Below are positions 32,740 through 40,706 of a DNA stretch of 64,000 bases, piece after piece. Where the stretch lies: positions 62,001 through 126,000 of the forward strand of contig JARLGU010000011.1 of assembly GCA_031292625.1 (NCBI GenBank), read 5' to 3'. Position numbers and translations under genes: made by a program. Below the pieces are notes generated by a model. That model saw only the letters and a program-made list of their open reading frames with translations, ran no database searches and was not told the DNA's origin. This DNA is from Capsulimonadaceae bacterium (GTDB lineage Bacteria; Armatimonadota; Armatimonadia; Armatimonadales; Capsulimonadaceae). Each line of letters starts with the position of its first letter. Position 1 is the first letter of the stretch.

Positions 32740-35162
32740 GCGCCAAGTCCAAATAGATCGTCGAGGAATTCCGCGTCACGACAGCGGCTCGCATACGATT
32801 TGCGCGCCGCGACAATCGCCTGGCGATACGTATCAAGCGCCAGAACGGCCCCATTGCCGGTATGGAAACCCTGACGAACGCCGGCTGATTGAAACGCTTG
32901 CCGGATCCGCGCTTCGACATCGCGCAGCGCCGGGTCCGGTAAGCAATCCAGCAACGAATCCGCTTCGCCAAGCGCGAGTTCAAAAAGCCCCAACGCATGC
33001 TCATAGAGGGCCAAGACCGCTTCGTCTCGCGAGCCCGCCCGCACAACGTGAACGACATCCACGTGTCCGCCGCGCTGTCCCAAGCGATAGACGCGACCGA
33101 CCCGCTGTTCCCATGTGCTCGGGTTCCAGGGAATATCGCATTGCACGACGACATCCGCCGATTGCCAGTTCATGCCCTCCGCGTCCGCATCGCCAGAGAC
33201 GAGAAGCGAACCCGGCTTATCGCGAAAGAGCAGGGAAATATTCCGGCGATCGGTACGACTGCCGTCGAATTCAAGGACGCACCGTCCAGGGAAAGCGCTG
33301 CGCAACCCCGAGGCGACGCCGCGGCGAATTCCCACGTCCGCAGCAAAAAGAACCGCGCTGCGATTTGCGTCGACGGATCTTAGGTACGCGATCAACGGGT
33401 CTAGCAGACCAGGCACGATACCGGATTGGCGGCTCGCCGCGTATACCAGCGTTACATAGGTCCGCTTGGGAAAAGTGAGTCCCGGCAGATCGCGGCGGCG
33501 ATGGCGCACCATGATGCCGTTGAGGATAGCCCGCAGGGCCCGGCGCTCCGCGTCCCCATGGTCGCTCGCAGCTTCAAAGCGCGCGGCAAACTCGGCATCC
33601 GTTCCTAGGAAGCCAGGGCGAATCAACGAGACCAGCGTGTAGAGCTCGCGCAACCGTCTGCGCACGGGCGTCGCCGTAAGCAGAAGAATTCTGCGACGAG
33701 TGAGCGATGCGATAGTGCGGCCAAGAACGTTGGGCTGCCCGTCCGTGCCCGTTAACATGTGCGCTTCGTCCGCGACGACAAGGTCATAGCTCTGCGCCGC
33801 AAGCGCCTCGCGATGCCCCGGCAGGCGCAACGTCGCCGCCGACACAATCAACAGCGGGTAACCGGCATCGGCAATCCCATCGTACACGCGAAAATGAGGC
33901 TCATATCCGGACGTGCGTATACGGCTGCGAACCTCTTCCTCCCATGTCAATACGCCCTGCGGCTGAACGACGATTAAGACCTTCTCGGCCATCTGACGGC
34001 TCCGAAGCTCCTGTATAATCATCAAAGCCTCAATCGTCTTGCCCAGGCCGACCTCGTCCGCCAGGATCGCTCCGCCCGCCATCGTGGACGTCGTCAACAC
34101 CCGAAGCGCTGTCTCGACCTGATGCGAGTACGGTGCGATGTCCAAGCTGCCAAGGGCGGTCAGTCCATCGCCATGAACGAGGCTCCGCAGTTGCGACGCC
34201 CGGTCCGCAAGCCGCGCCCACAGCAAACAGCCCGGATCGTCGCGCCGTATCGCGTACGCGACCGGGCTTTCGGACAAGGCAATGCGGCGGAAAGTCAGAG
34301 GCGGCAACGCAAGCACGTCGACGGGAAACCGGCGAGCCGGCTGCAAAAGCGACAGCACCTTGAGCGCATCGGCGGCCAGGAGCGCCGACGAAAACCTCTC
34401 GTCGGGATCGGGCGACATGGCGCGGCGCAGGAAGTGCGCCACATCATCCGGGAGCCCCTTCACAAGCGCAAAAATCCTCGTTAAAGCCGCCTCTGCGCCC
34501 TCGGACGGAGGCGTTTCGCCCGTAAGCAAATAGTACAACAAAGCGCCGACGCCCCACACATCGCTTTGGATCGTCGGTCCATTTGCCATTTCTGGCGCGA
34601 CATAGGCAAACCGCGAGAGATACGATGCCGACCACGTTCCGGCGCGCGGCACAAGAAAAGCGGTAGCGCCGCCGCCGACAAACCAGAGCGTGTCGTCATC
34701 CTCCACGATGAAGTTAGGCGCTTGCAAATCGCCAACCGCGAGCGGCGCCGGCTCGTCGCCGTGGAACCGGTGAGCCATCAGCGCGGCCGCGCGCGCCGCA
34801 CGGCAGGCACGATCGTAACGCATCGGTCCGTCCTGCTCGACCACCTTTCGCAACGATCGTCCCGGCACGCTGTCACGCACCAGATAGAGAATCCCCTCTT
34901 CATCCTCGAACGTATCGAGCAACCGGGGAACATACGGCAACCCGCGGGAAAGCGCTTCGCGTTCGGCATCGAAATGCTGCTTGGCGCCGCGTCCAGGGAC
35001 GTTAAGCCCGAACTTCTTGATGATGACTTCACTATCGAGATGCAAATCGAGCGCACGCCAAACCTGCGCGACCGATTGACCGGAATCGAGGCGTTCAATA
35101 TAGCGATATCGTTCATCAAGCTGCGACTTCGGGATTTCCGTCATATTCTGCAGGACTTTCAC
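32736..35162 (-). CDS. Pseudokinase-SNF2 helicase fusion
   Basis: 808 residues. Residues 15-275 are a Ser/Thr kinase fold: EVIIKK (beta-3 Lys, 49/50), an alpha-C Glu near 67-69, GDLQAPN (D145, N150), YVAPE (187-191) and DVWGVGALLYYLLTG. The DFG aspartate is missing (FVGGG at 161-165) and the DLKPxN lysine is Gln, so catalysis is doubtful. Residues 345-700 are an SNF2/RapA-type ATPase: DEVGLGKT (369-376), DEAH (465-468), TATP (496-499), DADAEGMNW and EQRVGRVYRLGQ (685-696). It should translocate on double-stranded DNA or act on RNA polymerase, with the pseudokinase as a regulatory or docking part. The start is uncertain: GTG at 35162 or ATG at 35144, both without a clear ribosome site. Confidence 0.9.
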   Translation of the reverse strand: MKVLQNMTEIPKSQLDERYRYIERLDSGQSVAQVWRALDLHLDSEVIIKKFGLNVPGRGAKQHFDAEREALSRGLPYVPRLLDTFEDEEGILYLVRDSVPGRSLRKVVEQDGPMRYDRACRAARAAALMAHRFHGDEPAPLAVGDLQAPNFIVEDDDTLWFVGGGATAFLVPRAGTWSASYLSRFAYVAPEMANGPTIQSDVWGVGALLYYLLTGETPPSEGAEAALTRIFALVKGLPDDVAHFLRRAMSPDPDERFSSALLAADALKVLSLLQPARRFPVDVLALPPLTFRRIALSESPVAYAIRRDDPGCLLWARLADRASQLRSLVHGDGLTALGSLDIAPYSHQVETALRVLTTSTMAGGAILADEVGLGKTIEALMIIQELRSRQMAEKVLIVVQPQGVLTWEEEVRSRIRTSGYEPHFRVYDGIADAGYPLLIVSAATLRLPGHREALAAQSYDLVVADEAHMLTGTDGQPNVLGRTIASLTRRRILLLTATPVRRRLRELYTLVSLIRPGFLGTDAEFAARFEAASDHGDAERRALRAILNGIMVRHRRRDLPGLTFPKRTYVTLVYAASRQSGIVPGLLDPLIAYLRSVDANRSAVLFAADVGIRRGVASGLRSAFPGRCVLEFDGSRTDRRNISLLFRDKPGSLLVSGDADAEGMNWQSADVVVQCDIPWNPSTWEQRVGRVYRLGQRGGHVDVVHVVRAGSRDEAVLALYEHALGLFELALGEADSLLDCLPDPALRDVEARIRQAFQSAGVRQGFHTGNGAVLALDTYRQAIVAARKSYASRCRDAEFLDDLFGLGA

Positions 35163-35222
35163 AAGGACAGAATTGTCCGCGCCACCATCAATTTGCCGGC
35201 GGGAGGTTCACTAACGTTCCGA

Positions 35223-37175
35223 TCAGATGAGCGCCCACGCGGTGACGGATCCGTCCGCCGCCGCAACCACGAGGTACTCGCCGGTTATCAGCGGCGGCGC
35301 AATCGCACCGCTTGGTTCGAGAACGCATTCCCACGTAATTTCCGCCTGCTCCGCGACGTTCACGACCATCACGCGACCGTCAGGGCCGTATTCGGTGAGC
35401 GCCACTGAGCGACCGCCGCGCAATCTCACGGCTCCCGTCAGCGGCAATGTAAAGCTGACATCGTGCCAGCGCAATGCCCCGGTAACCGCATCCAGCGCAA
35501 TCAATCCTGAGTTCCGGGTAGGCACGACCAACGTCTCTCCGGCCGCCAACGCGGCAGGTCCGATCGTCTCGGCGGCCAAAGATATACGCCACAGTATTTC
35601 GCCGGTCTGGACGTTCAAACCTGCATAAGATGCATCACCGCGTCCGCCGCCCACGAAAAGCCGGTCGCCAACGACGAGCGGAACGGCGGCAAGCGCCCCG
35701 TGTCCGATGCGGCACGACCAGACGACACGCCCTGTGTCGGGACGTAAAGCAGATATGCCGCCGCTTCTATCGGTCATGACAACCATCTCCGGACGCGTGT
35801 CCGCGGCAGGCACAAGGGTTAAGGTCATCGGCGGAGTCGGCAAATCGCGACGCCATTCAGAGAGGGAACCGCTGATTGGAATGCCCATAATCTGGTCGGT
35901 TCCTGACGTAGCAATCACGAGCTGACCGCAGCTTGTGAGAATCGGCATCGAGATGGTTCCGAGCGGCTGGTGCGACCGCCAAACCGCCGCCCCCGTCACG
36001 GCATCGAGCACCGCGATCCCTTGACGCCCCGAGCTCATCGGAAACGAGTACGCAAAATACCGTTCATGGCCGAGGATAAGCAGCGATGAACGAACCAGAC
36101 ATCCGGTCGTCCGGTCTCCCGGCTCCCGATAGATCCACAACGGACGGCCTGTCCCCGAATCGATGCCGCAGATCATCCCGCCGTTATCCGCGTAATAGAC
36201 TGCGGCCCCTGAACCCACTGGCGCGGATGTCACTGCGGCGCCCATGTTCAGGTTCCACACAGGCGCGGATGCGACCGGCAGCTTCCATCCGCCTGGACTA
36301 ACCGCCGGCGCCCACGAGTCAAGCGCTTCGCTCAGGTCGCGCGCCGATTGGTAGCGGCGATCGGGGTCGGGTTGGCAACAGCGATCGAGGATACGCGCTA
36401 GCGCAGGCGAGAGCGAGCTCCGCACTTCGCGCGCATGAGGAAGCGGCTCGAATCCAGCAGCGAGTCTCGGATTGTATCCCGTCGCCAACTCGAATAATAC
36501 AACGCCAAGGGAATACAGGTCCGTCCGAGCGTCAAGGGCTGCCTCCGGATCGTACTGCTCCGGCGCGGCATAGCCTGGTGTTCCAAGAGGTTCAGCGCCA
36601 TCGTTGCCTTGTCCGGGCTGCAAGCAACGCGCGAGACCAAAATCCAGGAGAATAAGCCGCCCGTCCGTCGCACGCTTAATGACGTTGTGCGGCTTGAGAT
36701 CGCCGTATACGATGGGCGGCTCGCTCCGATGCAGCCGGCTGAGAGTATCGCTAAGCATCACGCCGTAGCTGACGACGAGTTCTTCGGGGACGGGGGAGAT
36801 TGCGCATTCGCCAAGCGAACGCGCTGCATCGACAGGATCACGGTGCAGATCAAAGAGGTTGGATCCTGAGACAAAATCCATGACTAGAAAGGCGTATCCC
36901 GCCTCCCGCAAGAAGTCGCGTATACCGACGACGCCGGGATGGTTGAGACGCGCGAGGAGCTTGGCTTCACGCTCGAACCGCGCCAATCGATCGGCGATAT
37001 CGGGTGCATCGGGCAATGGCAGCGCCTTAACCGCGCAGTCCGTGCCGAGCGCATCGTCGCTCGCCCGGTACACGCACGCCATTCCTCCGACAGCGACAAC
37101 CTCAACGATCCGGTAGCGTCCCTGATCGCCGATCGTCATTCCAGGAGACAAAAGGGCTGATCTATTCGTGCTCAC
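35223..37175 (-). CDS. Ser/Thr protein kinase with C-terminal PQQ-type propeller
   Basis: 650 residues. The kinase domain (about 20-285) has all key residues: K50 (CAVKAL), E70, D159 in YGDLKPHN, N164, D178 of DFG, and APE (204-206). The HRD arginine is Gly, as in non-RD kinases. Residues 300-650 are PQQ-like repeats (ALDAVTGALRWHD, GLNVQTGEILWR, GIDSGTGRPLWIYRE) that form a propeller. No transmembrane segment separates the two parts, so the propeller is probably cytoplasmic, unlike PknD-type receptors. The GTG at 37175 lies within the end of lnt (14-bp overlap) with GGAGG 11 nt upstream. It precedes the pseudokinase-SNF2 gene by 60 bp. Confidence 0.92.
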   Translation of the reverse strand: MSTNRSALLSPGMTIGDQGRYRIVEVVAVGGMACVYRASDDALGTDCAVKALPLPDAPDIADRLARFEREAKLLARLNHPGVVGIRDFLREAGYAFLVMDFVSGSNLFDLHRDPVDAARSLGECAISPVPEELVVSYGVMLSDTLSRLHRSEPPIVYGDLKPHNVIKRATDGRLILLDFGLARCLQPGQGNDGAEPLGTPGYAAPEQYDPEAALDARTDLYSLGVVLFELATGYNPRLAAGFEPLPHAREVRSSLSPALARILDRCCQPDPDRRYQSARDLSEALDSWAPAVSPGGWKLPVASAPVWNLNMGAAVTSAPVGSGAAVYYADNGGMICGIDSGTGRPLWIYREPGDRTTGCLVRSSLLILGHERYFAYSFPMSSGRQGIAVLDAVTGAAVWRSHQPLGTISMPILTSCGQLVIATSGTDQIMGIPISGSLSEWRRDLPTPPMTLTLVPAADTRPEMVVMTDRSGGISALRPDTGRVVWSCRIGHGALAAVPLVVGDRLFVGGGRGDASYAGLNVQTGEILWRISLAAETIGPAALAAGETLVVPTRNSGLIALDAVTGALRWHDVSFTLPLTGAVRLRGGRSVALTEYGPDGRVMVVNVAEQAEITWECVLEPSGAIAPPLITGEYLVVAAADGSVTAWALI

Positions 37176-38763
37176 CCGCGGGGCATCCTCCGATCCGGCG
37201 CGCGGTCGTAAAGAGTGTCGCTAAAAAGACGATACAACAGAGTACGACAAACCAGTTCCCGAAGCGCACATACGGCGTAATCCCCGATTCAATGGGAACG
37301 TCCGCGACGAGAACGCCTCTTTTATACCAGGCCAGCTCGCAAATCCGTCGCCCGCGCGAATCGAAAATCGCGGAGATGCCCGATACCGCTGCACGCACGA
37401 GCGAACGGTGCGTCTCGGCGGCCCGCAGAGCCGACATTGCCATATGCTGGCGGGCGGCCGATGTGCGCCCATACCATTCGTCGTCGGTGACCACGCTGAG
37501 GACCGTCGCGCCGCGCAAAACCTGCCGTCTGGCGTACTGCGTGTAGCTCGATTCGAAGCAAATCATCGGCCCCGCGACCACCCGGCGGCCGCTCACCCAA
37601 ATGTCCGTCGGCAAGGGATGCTGCCCGGGCGAACCTGGCGCTTCGTCCACGATGCTGACCTGCAGGTCCTGAAGAAACGAGAACAGCCTGCGATACGGAA
37701 GATACTCGCCAAACGGGACTAGGCGCGTCTTCGCGTAGACGCCCGTCGCGCCGCGAAAGGGGGCGATTAAAAATACAACGTTCTGATTCTGTCCATGCGC
37801 CGGCTCGATATACCGGCCTCCCGCTACAAGATCGAGATGGTTGGCGCTTGCCCAGTTTTCCACGCGCAGCCTGAGTTCCCGGTCAAACTGAATAAAACCC
37901 GGGATTGCGGTCTCGGGCAGTGCCGCGAGACGCGCGCCGCGAGACGCCGCCTGCGCGACGAGCTGATCGAACGCGGCAAGAGTCCCATAAAAGTAAGCGG
38001 GATCGGCAGGACGCCGGTTGTCGACCCAGTAGACGTCCTGATCGATATTTTCCTGGATGGCCGCGACGCGCAATCGTGGCGTTCCCGGATCGATCCGGGC
38101 CTCGAATGCCCCCCACAGCGCGACGCTCCCTACGATGACGGCTGCGATTGCCAGCAGGCGGCGATCCCTCGACGCGATTGCGACATTGCACAAGACGATC
38201 AGATATCCGATTCCAAACACGCCTGCGATCGAAGCAAACTGCAGAATGGGAATGTTGTGCCACTGGGTATATCCGAAGTCGCCCCACCCCATGCCGAACG
38301 TCCCAAGCTCCGCCAGCCATTCGCAAAATGCCCACGCCGCGGGAACCGCTATAAGACGCGCAACCGGCGACGCGCGCCAGACCAGGTTTGCGAGAACCGC
38401 GAAAAGCGCCGTGAACGGCGTATGGATCAGGGCAGCAAGGACGCATGCGACTACGCCCATTTCCGCGCCCAACTTCGAGCCCGCAAAAACCCCCATCCAA
38501 TACACGACTCCGAGCGCTTGGAAAAGGCCGAAGAGCAGACCACAGCCAATCGCCGTCCGCATACGGGCGTGGGGAAAGGTAAGGAGAAACGGCACGAGAG
38601 CCAGCCAGGCGAGGAAACCAAAATCGGCCGCCGGAAAGCATAGAGCATAGAGTACGCTCGACGCAACGGCCGCAAAAGGAGCTGCAAAGGAGCGCGGAGG
38701 AAACGGACTGGCGCTTGCATCGTCTGGCGGACGTTCGGCATGTCTTGCGAAAGCGATATTCAA
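37162..38763 (-). CDS. lnt: Apolipoprotein N-acyltransferase
   Basis: 533 residues. The N-terminal half has about seven membrane helices (FLAWLALVPFLLTF, WAFCEWLAELGTFGMGWGDFGYTQW). The nitrilase-like domain holds the Glu-Lys-Cys triad: Glu in ALPETAIPGF, Lys in AKTRLVPFGEYLPYR and Cys in ICFESSY. Lnt adds the third acyl chain to lipoproteins in the inner membrane of diderms, which supports an outer membrane here. The annotated first codon is TTG at 38763; no better start is obvious. Only 20 bp separate it from the divergent lipoprotein gene. It heads the operon with the kinase genes, an unusual association. Confidence 0.93.
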   Translation of the reverse strand: MNIAFARHAERPPDDASASPFPPRSFAAPFAAVASSVLYALCFPAADFGFLAWLALVPFLLTFPHARMRTAIGCGLLFGLFQALGVVYWMGVFAGSKLGAEMGVVACVLAALIHTPFTALFAVLANLVWRASPVARLIAVPAAWAFCEWLAELGTFGMGWGDFGYTQWHNIPILQFASIAGVFGIGYLIVLCNVAIASRDRRLLAIAAVIVGSVALWGAFEARIDPGTPRLRVAAIQENIDQDVYWVDNRRPADPAYFYGTLAAFDQLVAQAASRGARLAALPETAIPGFIQFDRELRLRVENWASANHLDLVAGGRYIEPAHGQNQNVVFLIAPFRGATGVYAKTRLVPFGEYLPYRRLFSFLQDLQVSIVDEAPGSPGQHPLPTDIWVSGRRVVAGPMICFESSYTQYARRQVLRGATVLSVVTDDEWYGRTSAARQHMAMSALRAAETHRSLVRAAVSGISAIFDSRGRRICELAWYKRGVLVADVPIESGITPYVRFGNWFVVLCCIVFLATLFTTARRIGGCPAGEHE

Positions 38764-38774
38764 ACTGCTATAAT
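38745..38774 (+). promoter_or_regulatory. Predicted promoter giving a leaderless lipoprotein mRNA
   Basis: TTGCGA (38745-38750), an 18-bp spacer and a perfect TATAAT (38769-38774) place the transcription start at about 38781, three bases before the ATG at 38784. No Shine-Dalgarno sequence is present. The -35 region lies inside the start of lnt. Confidence 0.55.
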
Positions 38775-38783
38775 CCCGATTAA

Positions 38784-39515
38784 ATGAACAGAAGAGACTT
38801 TATCGTTGGCGGCGCCGCGACACTCGCGATGGCGGGATGCGCGAAGTATCCCAGTTCGTCATCGACCTCGTCGGCCAGCGCTCTTCTGGTCAGCATGACC
38901 GTCGCCGGCGTGATCGATCCCAACTCATACTATTTCGTGGTCTTCAATACGTCCAATGACAGTGCAGGCGCATCTGGACCTACTCCAGTCGTCGCCCCGC
39001 CTTGGGGAAACGGCTTCGTATCCGGAGCCGCGACGCATTTCGTGGAATATCATGGCAATCTCGCGGCGGATGGCTATGAGATCTATCGGTTTGTCGCTGG
39101 AACGTCGCTGCAACAGTATACCGCAGTCGGAGTGCCGAGCCAGGTCACGACGATCAGTTCGACATCGAACACCATCCAGTTCCGCATTCCGCTTTCCGTG
39201 CTGGCGACATCAACGATCTTGGCCGGGGCAATCACGAACATCCAGATCAACTTCTTGACAACCGACCGCATCCCGGTGAACCCTCAGGACACAAGTCCCA
39301 AGCTTTTCGATGCTCTTGGCAACTCCAATTACGGGTCGGGACAGCTTAACGACTACATTACGATCTCGACGACGACCGGCGCCACTTACAACAATAGCTA
39401 CGAGAACATTGAGCCTGCCGGCGATGTGCAGCAGACCAACGGCAGCGGCGGCTACAGCCAGTACAACGCGCCCAACCTCGACATTACGGGGTGGAGCGTC
39501 CAGGTCCAGACATAG
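38784..39515 (+). CDS. Twin-arginine-type lipoprotein of unknown function
   Basis: 243 residues. The leader MNRRDFIVGGAATLAMAGC has a twin-arginine-like pair and a lipobox (MAGC, Cys at 19). After a Ser-rich spacer (PSSSSTSSAS) comes a Ser/Thr/Asn-rich beta-type domain with VAPPWGNGFVSG and THFVEYHG; I do not recognise the family. Divergent lnt, 20 bp away, would mature such a lipoprotein. It precedes the LptF/G and LptD genes by 84 bp and may be carried on the same transcript. Function unknown. Confidence 0.82.
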   Translation: MNRRDFIVGGAATLAMAGCAKYPSSSSTSSASALLVSMTVAGVIDPNSYYFVVFNTSNDSAGASGPTPVVAPPWGNGFVSGAATHFVEYHGNLAADGYEIYRFVAGTSLQQYTAVGVPSQVTTISSTSNTIQFRIPLSVLATSTILAGAITNIQINFLTTDRIPVNPQDTSPKLFDALGNSNYGSGQLNDYITISTTTGATYNNSYENIEPAGDVQQTNGSGGYSQYNAPNLDITGWSVQVQT

Positions 39516-39599
39516 TCCGGCTCGCGGGCGACGGTATTCGCCGGACGCTCAGGTTCCCGGCCGCCACGCTGGAGAGCCGCACGAGCAGATCACAAATCC

Positions 39600-40706
39600 A
39601 TGCGCATTCTTGACCGCTACGTTCTCGCCGAGATGGCCCTGCCATTCGTCACGGGCATCCTCGCCGTGATCATGATGCTGGTCGGCAACACCTTATACGC
39701 GCTGGTGGATCTGATCCTGCGCAACCACATCCCGCTCGTCGTCATCTTACGCTTGATCGTATTCAACCTGCCCACCCTGCTCGTCCTGACCATGCCCGTC
39801 GGCGTTGCGGTCTCGGCGGCGATGGCGATCAACCGCTTTGCTCACGATTCGGAGCTTACCGTCGTGCGAATGGCGGGCGTATCGTTGCGTCGTATATTTC
39901 TCCCGATCTTTCTCGTCGGTTTCGCCGCCAGTTGCATCTCCTTCGTAATTGACGAACATGTCGTGCCATGGTCGCAAAAGGAGTTTCAGAAAACCCAGGC
40001 GGCCATGTTCGGCTACGCCGTTGCGGCATCGCCGTCGCTCGTCGCCAACCGGGTATTCGTCTACGAAAACTATGCCTTTTATGTCGGCGCCGCAAGCCAA
40101 GATCCAAAGGCTCCGCACTCGTTCAACCTGCGCAAGGTCCTGATTATCGAAAACCCCGTCAGCACGTCGTCCTTTCCGCGATTCTTTACCGCGAATACCG
40201 CGAACTATCACAACGGAGTCTGGACGCTTTACGATGTCGGCGTGCATTCGATGGACAACGCCGGGTTCACCTCCGTCGAAATGCGCGCCGCTCAGATGAA
40301 GCTCGATCTTCGTACGCCACTCCCAGTAATCAACGACAACGCGAACGGCTTTGGCGAACAGCCGGACTCGTTGACCATGAAAGAGTTGGCGGCCAAGATC
40401 CGGGATATGTCCAAAACAGGGCTCGAAGATCGTTCATACGAAGTCGCCTACTTCTTCAAGCTTTCGTTGCCCTTCCTGTGCCTTTCGTTTGGGCTTTGCG
40501 CGCCGCCGCTCGCGATGATGTACTCGCGCAGCGGATCGTTCGTCGGCATATTGCTTGCAATCGTAATGGTTTGGCTGGCCTGGAACACGGTGATCCTCGT
40601 GAAGGCGCTCGGAATCCACGGATACATCCCGCCCGTCCTTTCAGCATGGGCGACTGACATCATCTTCGGAGCAATTGGACTGTATCTGATCTGGAGAATG
40701 GAATGA
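39600..40706 (+). CDS. LptF/LptG-family permease
   Basis: 368 residues. It has three N-terminal membrane helices (LPFVTGILAVIMMLVGNTLYALVDLIL, LPTLLVLTMPVGVAVSAAMAIN, IFLPIFLVGFAASCISFVI), a periplasmic beta-jellyroll (about 130-270) and three C-terminal helices. RMAGVSLRRIFLPI after the second helix is the coupling region for LptB. It belongs to the ABC exporter that drives lipopolysaccharide-like lipids across the periplasm. No LptB or second permease gene is nearby, so this may be a homodimer or have a distant partner. Its stop overlaps the LptD-like start (ATGA). Confidence 0.9.
   Translation: MRILDRYVLAEMALPFVTGILAVIMMLVGNTLYALVDLILRNHIPLVVILRLIVFNLPTLLVLTMPVGVAVSAAMAINRFAHDSELTVVRMAGVSLRRIFLPIFLVGFAASCISFVIDEHVVPWSQKEFQKTQAAMFGYAVAASPSLVANRVFVYENYAFYVGAASQDPKAPHSFNLRKVLIIENPVSTSSFPRFFTANTANYHNGVWTLYDVGVHSMDNAGFTSVEMRAAQMKLDLRTPLPVINDNANGFGEQPDSLTMKELAAKIRDMSKTGLEDRSYEVAYFFKLSLPFLCLSFGLCAPPLAMMYSRSGSFVGILLAIVMVWLAWNTVILVKALGIHGYIPPVLSAWATDIIFGAIGLYLIWRME

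Noticed and set aside
32736-37175. Known defence system with an SNF2 helicase such as DISARM
   Set aside because: There is no methyltransferase, DUF1998, PLD or nuclease gene nearby, so the locus does not match a known type.
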